64,000 bases of DNA from Vanilla planifolia (GCA_023846275.1 JAIUJO010000619.1:361001-425000), one strand, 5' to 3'; counted from the first letter of the stretch, positions 23,374-35,800 are shown. Notes: a model not told the origin generated them from the letters alone. A program made the numbers and translations.

Positions 23374-25421
23374 TGTCAAGCCCCCACCTAAAACAGTATC
23401 ATTATATCACAAAATTAACATCAGAGTCGCCACATACATCATCTACGTGATGACAACTAACAAAACCCAAGGTAGGGATCCGACGATGAGACAAACACCA
23501 ATTCACATATCCAAAGTATATATATAAAGAAAACATGTTTGTAAACATTTAATCACACTAAAACTTTCCCTCTCACACATCTCTTAGAAATGACTCTTCT
23601 GTAGCAGCACCATTCCTATCTCTCGATGCAGTGGTTTCATGACCTGTGATGTTAGCACTAAATGAGATCTACAAATCTCAATAGATAAATCACAATATCT
23701 AACTAAATATTAAAATACCATGAACAGTAAAGATGAATCACATGCATCAAACTAAACCATACCATGTCATATATAAGGTAATGCCAAATGAAAAACATAA
23801 CGAAATACCAATTCCTTATATAAGTGTGTTATTATCAGGCCCAATTCCCTTTAATGCATTATCCTCTGGATCCAATCATCATCAATAAATGACCTCTAGC
23901 CGGCATCCAACCAAACACATAACACTAGGTAGATATCTGATCCGAAGATCGATACCCTGCAACACATGCGGAGCCTAGTGCCGCCAGGTAGGTATCGGTA
24001 CCATGCCCTGCAACACATGCGGAGCCTGGTGTACATCATCATGGAGTCATAGCACATAACATATAACACTAGGCAGATATCTGATCCAAAGATTGATACC
24101 CTGCAACACATGTGGAGCCTAGTGGTGAGGATAATGTTCTCTGGGAATCTCATTTTACATGTTTCCATTTTCCAAACATCAATCCATGTCATATCAAAAG
24201 TCTTTTCATGCCATATTGTTTCGTCTCTTTCTTTAGCATATTGTACCATATTATTTCTTTCCTTTTTAGTTGTCATGCAAATAAAATAAACATCAACATA
24301 TAGAACAACCAAAACACCACGTAACTAAAAGAAAACCATGTAAAACAAACACATAATACTATGTTACATCACAAGGTTAGGAAATTTATCTACCTGAATT
24401 TGCTGTACCAACCGTCTTACTCACTTCTATTTCTTCTTGATGTCCTACAAGGCCATAGTCACAAATTAAAAAAAATATATTCATTCACCAAAAGTGCTTT
24501 CTAAAAGCTTTTCGAAACACACTAAAAAATAATCCCAAAAGATGGGCTTACGCAGCACTGAACCGCCCGCTGGACCTCGCGCGCAGCTCGGCGCTGGACC
24601 GCCCGCGTAGAAAAGCTTTCTAAAAGCTTTTCCAAACGGCATTTTTCCCCAAAATTTTCTTAAGCGGTGTTGGACCGCCAGCTCCCGGCGCGCCGGTTCA
24701 GTAGGGGGGCCCGGTCCAAGGCTTGGACCGATTCTCACCTTCGCGTCTCTCTCCTGTGCGTCCGACGAAACCGAAAGATTTCGCAGGCGCTGGACTGGCA
24801 AGTTCACGCTCTGAACACGTCGAAACAGGCTCGGCTTCCGCCCTCTCGATCTCCGCCGCTCACCGGAAAGCTTTACACAACCCCGAAGATGAAGCAATTT
24901 TTTCTTACCTTACGTATCTTCGCCGGTCGTTACTGTTGCAGGCCGGAAATTCCTCGAAGAGCATGGCGGCGACTGCTAAAATCTCGTCCCTAAGGAATTC
25001 TCGCCGCAGTCACTGTTGCAGAACCTCGCACTCCTGCAATTCTCCTCGCAGTCGCATGCAGTCGCTATTCTTCGCAGATGTGGTTTTATTTATTTATTTT
25101 TTTTTTTTAACGCACCTGGATCGGGTTTATAGCCGCGGTCGAACCGACTTGCCCGTTCGTGAACCGTAGTTTTGCATAAAACCCCTTCTAAATTGGGTAT
25201 TTGTGAATATATCCTCCGCCAAATCGAATTTGAACTATGCCGACATTTAAGAATTACACATCTATCCTCCACAATACAATTTTATCCCAAATCTTTAAAA
25301 ATTCATAATTTATGCATTAGAGCTCCGAAAATTACAAATTAAACATCGTTGGATTCGTCTCACAGAGCTCTTTCTATAAAAAATATAAAAATACAAATAA
25401 GAGAAAACTATGGCTGTTACA
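23374..25421 (-). repeat. Tekay element 5' LTR
   Basis: This 2048-bp LTR has the same termini as its partner (TGTCAAGCCCCC on the + strand at the inner edge and GCTGTTACA at the outer edge). It is 126 bp longer. Most of the difference is extra copies of a module ending CCTGCAACACATGCGGAGCC: three modules between about 23925 and 24122 against one at 17171-17231 in the other LTR. The G+C-rich duplicated part around 24488-24700 corresponds to 17594-17835. Open frames inside it are chance. Confidence 0.93.
23816..23823 (-). promoter_or_regulatory. Possible TATA box of the 5' LTR
   Basis: The - strand reads TATATAAG, the same sequence and relative position as in the other LTR. If real, transcription would start within the following few tens of bases, about 400 bp before the primer site. 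Motif-only evidence. Confidence 0.3.
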
Positions 25422-25471
25422 CCCACACCCTACCCTACCCTACCTAACCCTACGCTACTGTGCTTTACTTT

Positions 25472-25688
25472 ATCGAACCGAACCGAACCAAACAAAACCA
25501 AACCATATGAAACCAAACCAAACAATACCAAAACAAATCAACCAAAAAAAAACCGAACCGAAATGAACCGAACTGAACCAAGCCGAATCAAATCTTACCG
25601 AACCGAACTGAACAGAACAAAACCAAATCAAGTAGAACCAAACCGAACTGATCAGAACTGAACAGAATCGAACCGAAACATAACGAAC
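25472..25688 (+). repeat. CCAAA/CCGAA pentamer array 5
   Basis: It opens TATCGAACCGAACC after CTACTGTGCTTTACTT and closes CGAACACTCCCCACCC. It is the longest of the CCAAA arrays at about 215 bp. Both strands are open in all frames because of the 5-bp period. Confidence 0.92.
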
Positions 25689-26030
25689 ACTCCCCACCCT
25701 ACCCTACCTACCCAACCCTACTCTATGATACTCTGCTCTACTATACTCTACTCTTTCCTATCCTAGCCTAGCCTAGCTTCGCCTTTCTTAGCTTAGTTTA
25801 GCCTAGCCTAAACAAGCTCTACCCTACTCTACTTTGCACTACTCTGCTCTACTATAATCTTCTCTGCCCGACCTACCTTACCCCACCTTATCCTACCCTA
25901 CCCTACCCTCCCAAACGCTTCCCTACCCTACCAAACCTTATCCTACACTACCCTACCTTACCCTACCCAACCCTAACTCAACTACGCAACCCTACCCTAT
26001 CCTCCTCTATGCTACTGTACTTTACTCTAT

Positions 26031-26186
26031 TGAACCGAATCGAACCAAACCAAACTGAAATGAATCGAACTGAATCAAACCAAACCAAACCGAACCAAAC
26101 TGAATCTAACCAAATTGAACCAAACCAAACCTAACAGGAAAAAACCAAACCAATCCAAAACGAACTGAACCGAACCAAAATGAACC
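26031..26186 (+). repeat. CCAAA/CCGAA pentamer array 6
   Basis: It opens TTGAACCGAATCGAACC after TATGCTACTGTACTTTACTC and closes AAATGAACCATACTC, going over into CCTAC-type repeats. It corresponds to the array at 10630-10788 in the large repeat. No such array occurs anywhere after it. Confidence 0.9.
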
Positions 26187-27779
26187 ATACTCTATCCAAA
26201 CTTACCCTACCATACTTTATCCTATCCTACCCTACCCTATGCTACTTTACTCTACTCTAGCCTACCCTGTCCTAGCCTAGATGATCCAGCCTTGCTTAGC
26301 CAAGCCTAGACAAGCCTAACCTATCTCTACTCTACTTTACTTTATTTTACTCTACTCTACTCTACTCTACTCTACTCCATTCTACCCTACCTTACCCTAC
26401 CCTACCCAACCCTCCCATACCCTACCATACCCTAACCTAACCTAACCTACCCTACTGTACCTTACCCTATGCTACTCAACTATACTCTACTCTACTCTAT
26501 TATACTCAACTCTACTTTAGTCTACACTACTTCACTCTAACTTATCTTAGCCTACCCTTGCTTACGCTTGCGTAGCTTAGCCTAACCTTGCTCTACTCTA
26601 CTCTACACTACCATACCCTATTGTACCCTATCCTACCCTACCTTATGCTACTTTACTCTACTCTACTCTACTCTAGCTTATACTAGCTTAACCTAACTTA
26701 GCTTAACCTTGCTTAACCTAGCCTAATTTAGCTTAACTTTACTGTACTCTACTCTACTCTACTCTACCTTACCCTACTCTAGCATATCCATTTTTACCCT
26801 ACCCTACCCTACCCTTCCTTGCCTTATCCTACCTTACCCTTCCTTGCCCTACCCTACTTTACCCTACGCTACTCTACTCTACTTTAGCTTACCCTAGCCT
26901 ATCCTAGCTTTACTCTACTAAACTCTACTCTACCCTACTCTACTCTAACCTAGCCTAGCCAAAAATAGCATAGCATAGCTAAGCCTAGCTTTATGCTATT
27001 CTACTTTACTCTACTACACTCTATTATAATCTAGTCAAGCTTAGCACTACTCTGCTTTACCCTGCTTTGCTCTACACTTCTATGCTCTACTTTTCTCCAC
27101 TATACTCCACTCTACTTTACCCTAACCTACCCTTCCCTACTCTACTCTACCTTCTGTTACTTTACTCAACTCTACTCTACTCTACTCAACTCTACTCTAC
27201 CCTGCTCAACTCTACTCTACTCTACCTTACTCTACTATACTATACTCTACTCTACTCAAGCCAACCCTAACCTAGCTTAGCCTAGCCTAGCTCTATTACA
27301 CCTAGCCAAACCTTACTCTACTATACTCTATTCTACTTTACTCCACCTTACCCTACCCTACACCCTACCCTACCCTTCTATATCCTACCTTATTCTATCC
27401 CACCAAACACTATCCTACCTTTTCTTACTCTACTCTCACCTACTCCACATTACTCTAGTCTAGCCTATAGTAACCAAGCCTAGCTTAGCCTTGCTTAGCC
27501 TAGACTAGCCTAGCCTAACCTAGCTCTACTCTACTCTACTTTATTCTACTCTACCATATTCTACTTTACTCTAGCCTACACTAGCCAGCCTAACATATCC
27601 TTGCTTAGCCAAGCCTAGCCTAGCCTAACTTAGCTCTACTATACTCTACTCTACTCTACTTTTGCCTACCCTTGCCTTACCTACCCTAGTTTTACTCATT
27701 CCTACCCTACCTTATGTTTCCCTACCCTATACTACCCTATCCTACCCTACCTTACCCTACCCTTCTCTACTCTACTCTA

Positions 27780-27818
27780 CTCTCCTCTCCTCTCCTCTCC
27801 TTTCCTTTCCTCTCCTCT
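27780..27818 (+). repeat. CTCCT/TTCCT homopyrimidine tract of 39 bases
   Basis: A pure pyrimidine run made of CTCCT and TTTCC pentamers follows a TCTAC run. It is the longest homopyrimidine tract I noticed on the left side of the polarity switch, and a candidate triplex-forming site. Confidence 0.85.
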
Positions 27819-30800
27819 GCTTTATACTGCTCTACTCCACTTTTCTCTACTCTATCTTTCTTTACTATACTACACTCTATTCTACCCTACCTAAACCTTC
27901 CCTATCATGCCCTACTCTACTCTACTCTACTTCACTATACTCTACTCTAGTTTAGCTTACCCTAGTCAAGCCTAGCTAACGTAATTTTCCTAATCTAGCT
28001 TTGCCTAGCATTGCTTAACCTAACTTAGCCTAGCATTACCTAGCTCTACTTGGCTATACTCTACTCTACTCTACTTAACACTAGCTTATCTAACCCTACC
28101 CTATCTTACACTACCCTACCTTACCATATCCTATCCTACCCTACCCTACCTTACCTAATGCTACACTACACTCAATTAAACTCAACTTAACTCAAATCAA
28201 CTCAACTTTACTTTACTCTACTCTTCTCTCTTCTTCTCTACCCTATCCTACTTTAACCTCTCCTACTTTATCCTGTCCTACTTTACCCTATCCTATCCTA
28301 CCCTACCACACCATACCCTATGTTACACTAAACTACTCTATTATACACTACTCTACTCTATTCTACTTTACTCAACGCTACTCTACTCCACTCTACTCTA
28401 CTCTACTCTACACTCCTCTACTCTATTTTATTCTACTATAAACTACTCTACCATGCTCTAGCCTAACCTAGCCTAGCCTACTCTACTCTACTCTTCTCTG
28501 CTTTGCTCTTCTCTACTCATTTATGCTCAACTTTGCTCTGTTCTATCCTATTGAACACTACTTTTCCCTACTTTGCTCTACTCTATTCTACTTTTCTTTT
28601 CTATACTCTGCTCTACTCTTCTTTGCTCTACTTTGTTATGCTCTACTTTACTCTGCTCTATTTTTTTTGCTCTGTTCTACTTTGCCCTAATATACTTTTT
28701 TTTGCTCAACTCTTCTCTGCTTTTCTCTACTTTACTCTGCTCTACTCTACTCTACTCTACTATACTCTACTCAACTGTAACCTAACCTAGCTTAGCCTAA
28801 CCTAGCCTAGCCTGGCTTACTCTACTCTACTCTATTCTACTACACTCTACCCTACTCTTCTCAACTCTAGTCTTGCATACTCTGACTTTGCCAAACCTAG
28901 CCTAGCCTACTCTACTATATTATACTCTACTCAAATCTATTATCCTCTATCCTAACATAACATGGCCTGGCCTAGCCTAACTTAGCCTAGCCAAGCCTAA
29001 CCTATCTTATTCTACTCTACTCTACACTATACTATTCAACTCTAGCCTAACCTCACCAAGCCTCACCTAACCTAGCCTTGCTTAGCCTAGATTAGCCTAT
29101 TATACTCAACTCTACTCTACTCTAACCTAACATAGTGTAGCCTAGCTTACCATAGCTTATTTTATTATTCCTTACTCTACTTTAATCTACTCTACTCTAT
29201 TATTCTCTACTCTACTCAACTCTACTCTACTCTACTTTATTCTACTATACTCTGATTTACTCTACTCTTTCTTAATCTAGCCTAGCCTAGCCTAACCTAT
29301 TCTACTCCACTCTACTCTACTCTACTCGAATCTTATTTACTATACTAAACTCTAGCCAAACATTCTAGCCAAGCCTAGCTTTACCTAACCAAGCTTTGTC
29401 TTGCCTATTATAGCCTATTCTACTTTGGTCTACCCAACTCAACTCTAGCCTACTCTATCCAAACCTAGCTTATACTAGTTTATGCTACTCTACTCTTCTC
29501 TACTCTGCTCTCCTATCCTCTTCTCTACTCTGTTATACTCTACTCTGTTCTACATTACTTTGCTCTGTCCTACTCTACTCTGCTCTGCTTTGCTCTACTC
29601 TACTCTGCCCTACTCTACTAAACTCTAACCTAACCTAGCCTAACCTAGCCTAGCCTAGCCTAACCTATCCTTCCCTAGTATAACTTAGCCTGACCTACTC
29701 ACCTCTACTCTACTCTTTTCTAATATACTCTACTCTACTCTTCTCTACTTTGCCTAGGTTACCCTTATCTAGCCTAACCTAACTTAGCAAAACCTACTCT
29801 ACTCTACTTTACTATTCTTAACTATACTCTACTCAACTCTACTCTACTCTACTCTACCCTAACTTAGCCTAGCCATGCCTTGTCCAATGTAGACTAGCCT
29901 AGCCAAGCCTATTCGACTCTACTCTATTTTATTCCACTCTACTCTACTTGACTCTACTTTACTCTACTCAAATCTAGCCTAACTTAGCCTAACCTAGCCT
30001 AGCCTAACCTAGACTATTCTACTCTATTATACTCTACTCTTACCTAGCCTAGCCTTCCTTAGCTTAGCATAGCTTTTACAACTCTACTCTACTCTACTCT
30101 ACTCTACTTTACTCTAATATACTATACTATCCTCTATTCTACTCTACTCTACTCTACTCAACTCAACTCAACTCTAGCATAACCTAGCCTAACCTAGCCT
30201 AGCATAGCCTAGCCTAACCTAGCCTAGCCTAACCTATTCTAGTATACTCTACTCTACTGTACCCTACGCTAGCCTAATCGAGTCCACCCTAAACTAGCCT
30301 AACCTAGCCTAGCTTAGCTTAACAAATTCTACTTTTCTCTTCTCTAATCTACTCAACTCTAGCTTAAACTTGCCTAGCCTAACTTAGCCTTGCCTTGCCT
30401 AGCTTATTCTACTCTACTCAACTCTATTCTATTTTACTCTAGCTTAACTTAGCCTAGCTTAACCTAGCTTAGCATAGCCTAGCTAACCTAGCCTAGCTGA
30501 GCCTAACCAATTCTACTCTGCTCTTCTCTACTCTACTCTACTCTAGCCTAACCTAGGCTAGCATTGCTTAGCCTAACTACCCTAGCCTAGCCTAGGCTAT
30601 TGTACTCTACTATGCTTTAGTTTACTCTACTCTTGGAGAACCTAACCTAGCCTATTCTATGATACTCTTCCCTGATGTACTCTACTCTAGCCTCACCTAG
30701 CTTAGCCTATCTTAGCTTAACCAAGCCTAGCCTAGCCTAGCCTATTCTACTCTACTTTACTATACTCTACCCTACCCTTGCCTAACCTAGCCTAGTCTAA

Positions 30801-31310
30801 CCAAGCCTAGCCTAACCTAGCCTATTCTACTCTACTCTATTCTACTTTACTCTACCCTAGCCTAACTTAGCCAAGCCTATCCTAGACTAGCTTAGCTTGT
30901 TTTTCTCTGCTTTGCTCTACTCAACTCTACTCTAGCTTAATCTAACCCAACCTAACCTTGCCTAGCCTAACCTAGCCTGCCTAGTATAGCTTATTCAAAT
31001 CTACTTTGCTCTACTCTAAACGATTTTAGCCTAACCTAACATAGCTTAGCCTAGAATAACCTAGCTTAGCCTAACCTATTCTATTCTTCTCTACTCTACT
31101 CTACTCTATCCTAACCTTGCCAAACCTAACTTAGCCTAGCCTATTCTACTATACTTTACCCTTACTTAACCTTCCATTGCTTATCCTAACCTAGCCTAGC
31201 CTAGCTTAACCTTAGCTAACTTAGTATAGCTTTTTCTATTTTACTATGCTTTACTCGACTCAACTGTAACCTAACCTAGTTTAGCTTAGACTTGCCTAGC
31301 CTAACCAAGC

Positions 31311-31331
31311 CTATGCTAGAGCAGAGCATAG
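31311..31331. other. Strand-polarity switch of the satellite, with hairpin
   Basis: Up to CCTAGCCTAACCAAGC (ending 31310) the + strand carries TCTAC and CCTAG; from GAGCATAGTAGAGTAGAG on it carries GTAGA and CTAGG. The switch falls inside CTATGCT-AGAGCAG-AGCATAG, with 7-base inverted arms (31311-31317 and 31325-31331) and a 7-base spacer. No unrelated DNA lies between the two orientations. After this point I found no return to the first orientation. Confidence 0.93.
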
Positions 31332-32779
31332 TAGAGTAGAGAATAGTAGAATAGACTTGAGCTAAGTTAAGTTAGGCTAGGTAAGAGTATAATAGAGTAG
31401 AGTATAGTAGAGTAGAGAAGAGTAGAGTAGAGAAGAGTAGAGTAGAGCAGTATAATTTAGAGTTGAGTATGGCAAAAAAGAGTAGAGCATAATGGAGCAG
31501 AGTATAGTATAGTAGAGTATAGCAGAGCATAGTAGAGTAGAGCAGAGCAGACCAGACTAGAGCAGAGCATAGCAAAGTAGAGTAAAGTAGAGATAGGTTA
31601 AGCTAGGCAAGGCTAGTCTAGGCTAGAGTAGACTATAGTAGAGTAGAGTAGAGTAGAGCTAGGTTAGCCTAAGCTAGTTTAGAGTAGAGAATAGAAGACG
31701 AGAATAAAGTAAAGTAGAGTATAGTAGACTAGAGCTAGGTTAGGGTAGGCTAGATCAGGTTAAGTTAGGCTAGAGTAAAGTAGAGTAGAGAAGAGTAGAG
31801 AAGAGAAAAGCATGGAGTAGAGCAAAGCTAGGTTAGGCTAGGCTAGGCTAGACTAGACTAGAGTAGAGTAGACCAGAGTAAACTAAAGTAGGGCATAGTA
31901 GAGAAAAACTGAGTTAGGTTAGGCTAGGATAGGCTAGAGTAGAGAAGAGTAGAGTTAGGTTAGGCTAAGCTAGGCTAAAGTTGAGTAGAGTAGAGTAGAT
32001 TGTAGTAGGGTAGAGTAGAGTAGAGCTAGGTTATGCTAGGCTAGGTAAGAGTAAAATAGAGGAGAACTGAGTAGAGAAGAGTAGAGTAGAGCATAGTAGA
32101 GCTTAGCAGAGTAGAGGATTGTAGTGCTAAGTATAGCAAAGAAGAGCTAAGTTAAGCTAGGCGAGGCTAGACTTGGCTAGAGTAGAGCTAGGTTAGATTA
32201 GGCTAGGTTAGAGTAGAGTTAGTAGAGTAAAGTAGAGGTAGGTTAGGTTAGGCTAAGAAAATTTAAGGTTGGCTAGGCTGGAGTATAGTAAAACAAAGTA
32301 GATTATTAAGAGTAGTGTATAGTAGAGTAGAGTAGAGCTATGTTATGCTAGGCAAGGCTAGGCTAGGCTGGAGTATAATAGGGTTGAGTGGAGTAGAGAA
32401 AAGCATAACAAAATAGAGCAAAACATAGTAGAGCTAGGTTAAGGGGTAAGCCAGGCTAGGCTAGGCTTGGCTAGAGTAAAGTAGAGTAGACTAAAGCAAG
32501 GTTAGGCTAGGCTAGATAAGGTTAGAGTAGAGTAGAGTAAAATAGAGTAGAGTAGAGCTGAGTAGAGTAGAGCTGAGTAGAGTAGAGATAGGTTAGGTTA
32601 AGCTAGGCTAGGCTATATTAGGGTAGGCTAGGCTAGGCCTGTGTAGAGTAGAGTAGAGAAGATAAGAGTAGAGTAGAGTAGAGTAGAGAAGAGTAGAGTA
32701 GAATAGAGTAGAATAGCATACAATAGTATAGAGTAGAGCTCGATTAGGCTAGGTTAGGTAAGGCTAGGTTAGGCTAGGC

Positions 32780-32824
32780 TAGAGTAGAGTAGAGTAGAGT
32801 AGAGTAGAGTAGAGTAGAGTAGAG
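32780..32824 (-). repeat. Uninterrupted TAGAG run, about nine perfect copies
   Basis: Here the pentamer TAGAG (TCTAC family on the - strand) is repeated about nine times without change, among the longest perfect runs I noticed in the window. It may mark a locally recent expansion. Confidence 0.85.
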
Positions 32825-35800
32825 CAAAATAGAGTAGAGTAGAGTAGAGCAGAGAAGAGTAGAGTGTAGCAAAGCAAAGTAGTGAAGAGCAGAGCAGAGT
32901 AGAGTAGAGCTAGGTTAGGCTAGACAAGATAAGGTTAGAGTAGAGTAGAGTTGAGTATAGTACAGTAGAGTAGAGTAGAATATAATAGAGTAGAGTAGAT
33001 TGTAGTATAATAGAGTATAGCAGAGTAGAGTAGAGTAGAGTAGAGTAAAGTAGAGTAGAGGAGGGCTTAGTTAGGTTAGGTTATCCTAGGCAAGGCTAAA
33101 GTAGAGTAGAGAGAGTAGAGCAGACTAGAGCAGAGAAGAGCAGAGTAGAGCAAAGTAGAGTAGAATCGAGTAGAGTAGAGCAGAGCAAAGTAGAATAAAT
33201 CAGATCAAAGTGGAGCAGAGTAGAGCAAAGTAGAGCAGAGTTAGGTTTGGCTAGGTGAGCATAGAGTAGAGCAGAGTAAAGTACAATTTGGTTAAGCTAG
33301 GCTAGGGTAAGCTAGGTTGGATTTGGGAAGAGTAGAGTAGAGCTATGTCGAGTAAGGTTAGGCTAGCTAGATTAAGCTAGGCTAGGCTAGGCTAGAGCAG
33401 AGTAGAGTTAAGCTACGTTAAGTTAGGCATAGTTAAGTTAGGCTAAACTATGCTTGTGTAGAGTAGAGTACAGTAGAGTAGAGTGGAGTAGAGTAGAGTA
33501 AAGTTGAGTAGAGCTAGGTTTTTTTTGGGCATGGTTAGGCTAGGTTAGGCTAGAGTAGGCTTGTCTAGGCTATGCTAGGCTAGAGTAGAGTAGAGTATAG
33601 CTAGGTTTAGGTTAGGCTAGAGTAGAGTTTAGTTAAATAGAGTACAGTAGAGTAGATTAAAGTGGAGAAGAGTAGAGCAGAGCAAAGCAAATAGAGTATA
33701 GTAGAGCAAAGCAAAGCAGAGCAGAGTAGAGCAGAGTAGAGTAGAGCAGAGTAAAATAGAATATAGTAGAGTAGATAGAGTAGTGCATAGTAGAGTAAAG
33801 TAGAGCAGAGTAGAGCATAACAGAGCACAGTAGAGAAAAGTAGAGTAGAGCAGAGTAGAACACAGTAGAGTAGGGCTAGGTTAGGTTAGGTTAGGCTAAG
33901 TTAATGTAGAGTATTATATAGTAAAGTAAAGTAGAGCAGGCCAAAGTAGAGTAGAGTAGAGTAGACCATAACAGAGTAGAGTAAAGTGAAGTGGAGCAAA
34001 GTAGAGCAAAGCAGCATGGAGCAGCATAGATCAGTGCTGAGCGAAGCAAAGTAGAGCTAGGTTAGCCTAGGATAGGCTAGGCTAGAGTAGAGTAGAGTAG
34101 AGTAAAGTAGAGCTAGGTTAAGCTAGGATAGACTAGGATAAGTTAGAGTAGAGTAGAGTAGAGTATAGTAACTAGAGCTAGGTTATGCTAGGCTAGGCTA
34201 GGATAGGATTGGCTTGGTGATGCTAGGATAGAGTAGAGTAGAGTTGAGTAGAGTACAGCAGAGTATAGTAGATTTAGGTTAGGTTAGGCTAGGATGGAGT
34301 ATAATAAAGCAGAGAAGAATAGAGTAGGGTAGAGCAAAGCAGAGAAGAACAGAGAAGAGTATAACAAAGCAGAGCAGAGTTGAGTAAGGTTAGGCTTGGC
34401 TAGGCTAGGCTAGAGTAGAGTAGTGTAGAGTAAGGTAAGGCTAGGCTATACTAGGCTATGTTAGAGTAAAGTAGAATATAGTAGATTAGTGTAGAGTAGA
34501 GTAGAGTAAAGTAGAGTTAAGCTAGGCTAGGCTAAGCTAGGCTAGAGAAGGTTAAGCTAGGCTAGGCTAGGCAAGGGTAGAGTATAGTGGAGTAGGGTGG
34601 AGTAGAGTAGAGTAGAGCTAGGTTATGCTAGGCTAGGCAAAACTAGGCAAGATCATTATAGAATTGAGTAAAATGGATAGCATAGAGTATTGTACAGTAG
34701 AGCAGAGTAGAATAAAGTAAAGCATAACAGAAAAGAGTAGAGCAAAGCAGAGCATATCAAAGCATAGCAGAATAAAGTAGAGTAGAGTAGAGTAGAGCAA
34801 AGCAAAGCATAGCAGAGTAGAGTAGAGTAGGGCTAGGTTAGGCAAAGCAAGGCTAGGCTAGGTTAAGGAAAAGTAGAGTAGAGTGTAGTAGAGTAGAGTG
34901 GAGTAAAATAGAGTAGAGTAGTATAGAGTATAGTAGAGTAGAGTAGAGTATAGTGAAGTAGAGGAGAGTAGAGTAAAGCTAGGATAGGCTAGGCTAGGTT
35001 TGGCTTGGTTATGCTAGGTTTGGCTATGCTAGGAAAGAGTGGAGTAGATTAGGGTAGAGTAGAGTATAGTATAGTAGAGCTAGGTTAGGCTAGGCTAGGC
35101 TAGAGTACAAAAGAGTATAATAGAGTAGAGATGAGCAGAATAGAGTAAAGATGAGTATAGTAGAGCAGAGTAGAGTAGAACAGAGCAGAGTAGAGTAGAG
35201 TAGAGCATAACAGAGCTACATTAGGTTAAGAGTGGGTAGGCTAGAGTAAGCAGAATAAAGTAGAGTAAAGTAGAGCAAGATTAAGCTAGGCTAGGGTAGG
35301 TTATGTTAGAGTAGAGTAGAGTAGAATGTACTAAATTATAGTAGAGTAGATAGAGCAAGGTTAGGTTAGGCTAGGTTAGGTATGGAGAGTAGGCTAGGCT
35401 AATGTGGAGTAGAGTAGAGAAGAGTAGAGTAGAGTAGAGCTAGTTTAGGCTACTCTAAGCTAGGATAAGCAAAACTTGGCTAAAGTAGAGTGGAGTAGAG
35501 TAGAGTAGAGTAGTGTAGAGTAGAGTAGAGCAACATTAGGCTAGGCCAGTCTAGGTTAGGCTTGGCTAGGCTAGAGTAGAATAGAACATTGTAGAGTAAT
35601 TTAGAGCAGAGTAGAGTAGAGCTTGGTTTTGTTAGGTTAGGCAAGTGTACAATAGAGTAGATTGGAGTATAGTAAAGCAAAGTAGAGAAGGCCAGAGTAG
35701 AGTAGAGTAGAGTAATGCTTGGGTAGGCTAGGCTTAGCAAGGATTAGGATGGCTTAGCTAAGCTAAGCAAGAGTAGAGTGGAGTAGGGTAGAGAAGAGTA

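Larger units (their letters stand above)
16624..25421 (-). mobile_element. Ty3/gypsy chromovirus of Tekay (Del) type, full-length but decayed
   Basis: The element is 8798 bp long and lies on the - strand. It has two long LTRs (TG...CA ends), a primer site complementary to initiator-Met tRNA next to the LTR at 23374, and a polypurine tract next to the LTR at 18545. Along the - strand the internal part encodes gag with a CCHC knuckle, protease, reverse transcriptase (FIDD box), RNase H and integrase, ending in a chromodomain-like tail. This is the Ty3 order, and the LTR length and tail suit Tekay. The coding region is broken in roughly eight places, so this is a fossil. Over about 545 aligned LTR bases I counted 18 differences (3.3%), or roughly 1-2.5 million years at commonly used plant rates. 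It inserted into CCTAC-rich satellite. The flanking five bases (ACCAT and CCCAC) do not match perfectly. Confidence 0.95.
25440..27720 (+). repeat. Large higher-order repeat, copy 2 (partner at 10200-12070)
   Basis: This copy starts right at the outer end of the Tekay element and repeats at least six landmarks of the 10.2-12.1 kb segment in the same order. The best short match is the run from TTAGCCAAGCCTAG to CCTAACCTATCTCTAC near 26297-26330, which differs from the partner at only a few bases. Spacing varies by a few hundred bases, as expected for arrays that expand and contract. Confidence 0.72.
25422..31317 (+). repeat. Pentamer satellite block C, up to the polarity switch
   Basis: The satellite resumes at the outer end of the Tekay element in the same orientation as before it. 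From 25422 to about 28400 it mixes TCTAC, CCTAG, CCTAC and CCAAA/CCGAA dialects. From about 28500 to 31317 only TCTAC and CCTAG/CCTAA remain, in units like CTAGCCTAACCTAGCC followed by a TCTAC run. TTTGC and TCTGC variants cluster near 28495-28740. No gene or RNA was seen; open frames are Leu-Tyr-Ser-Thr repeats. Confidence 0.9.
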
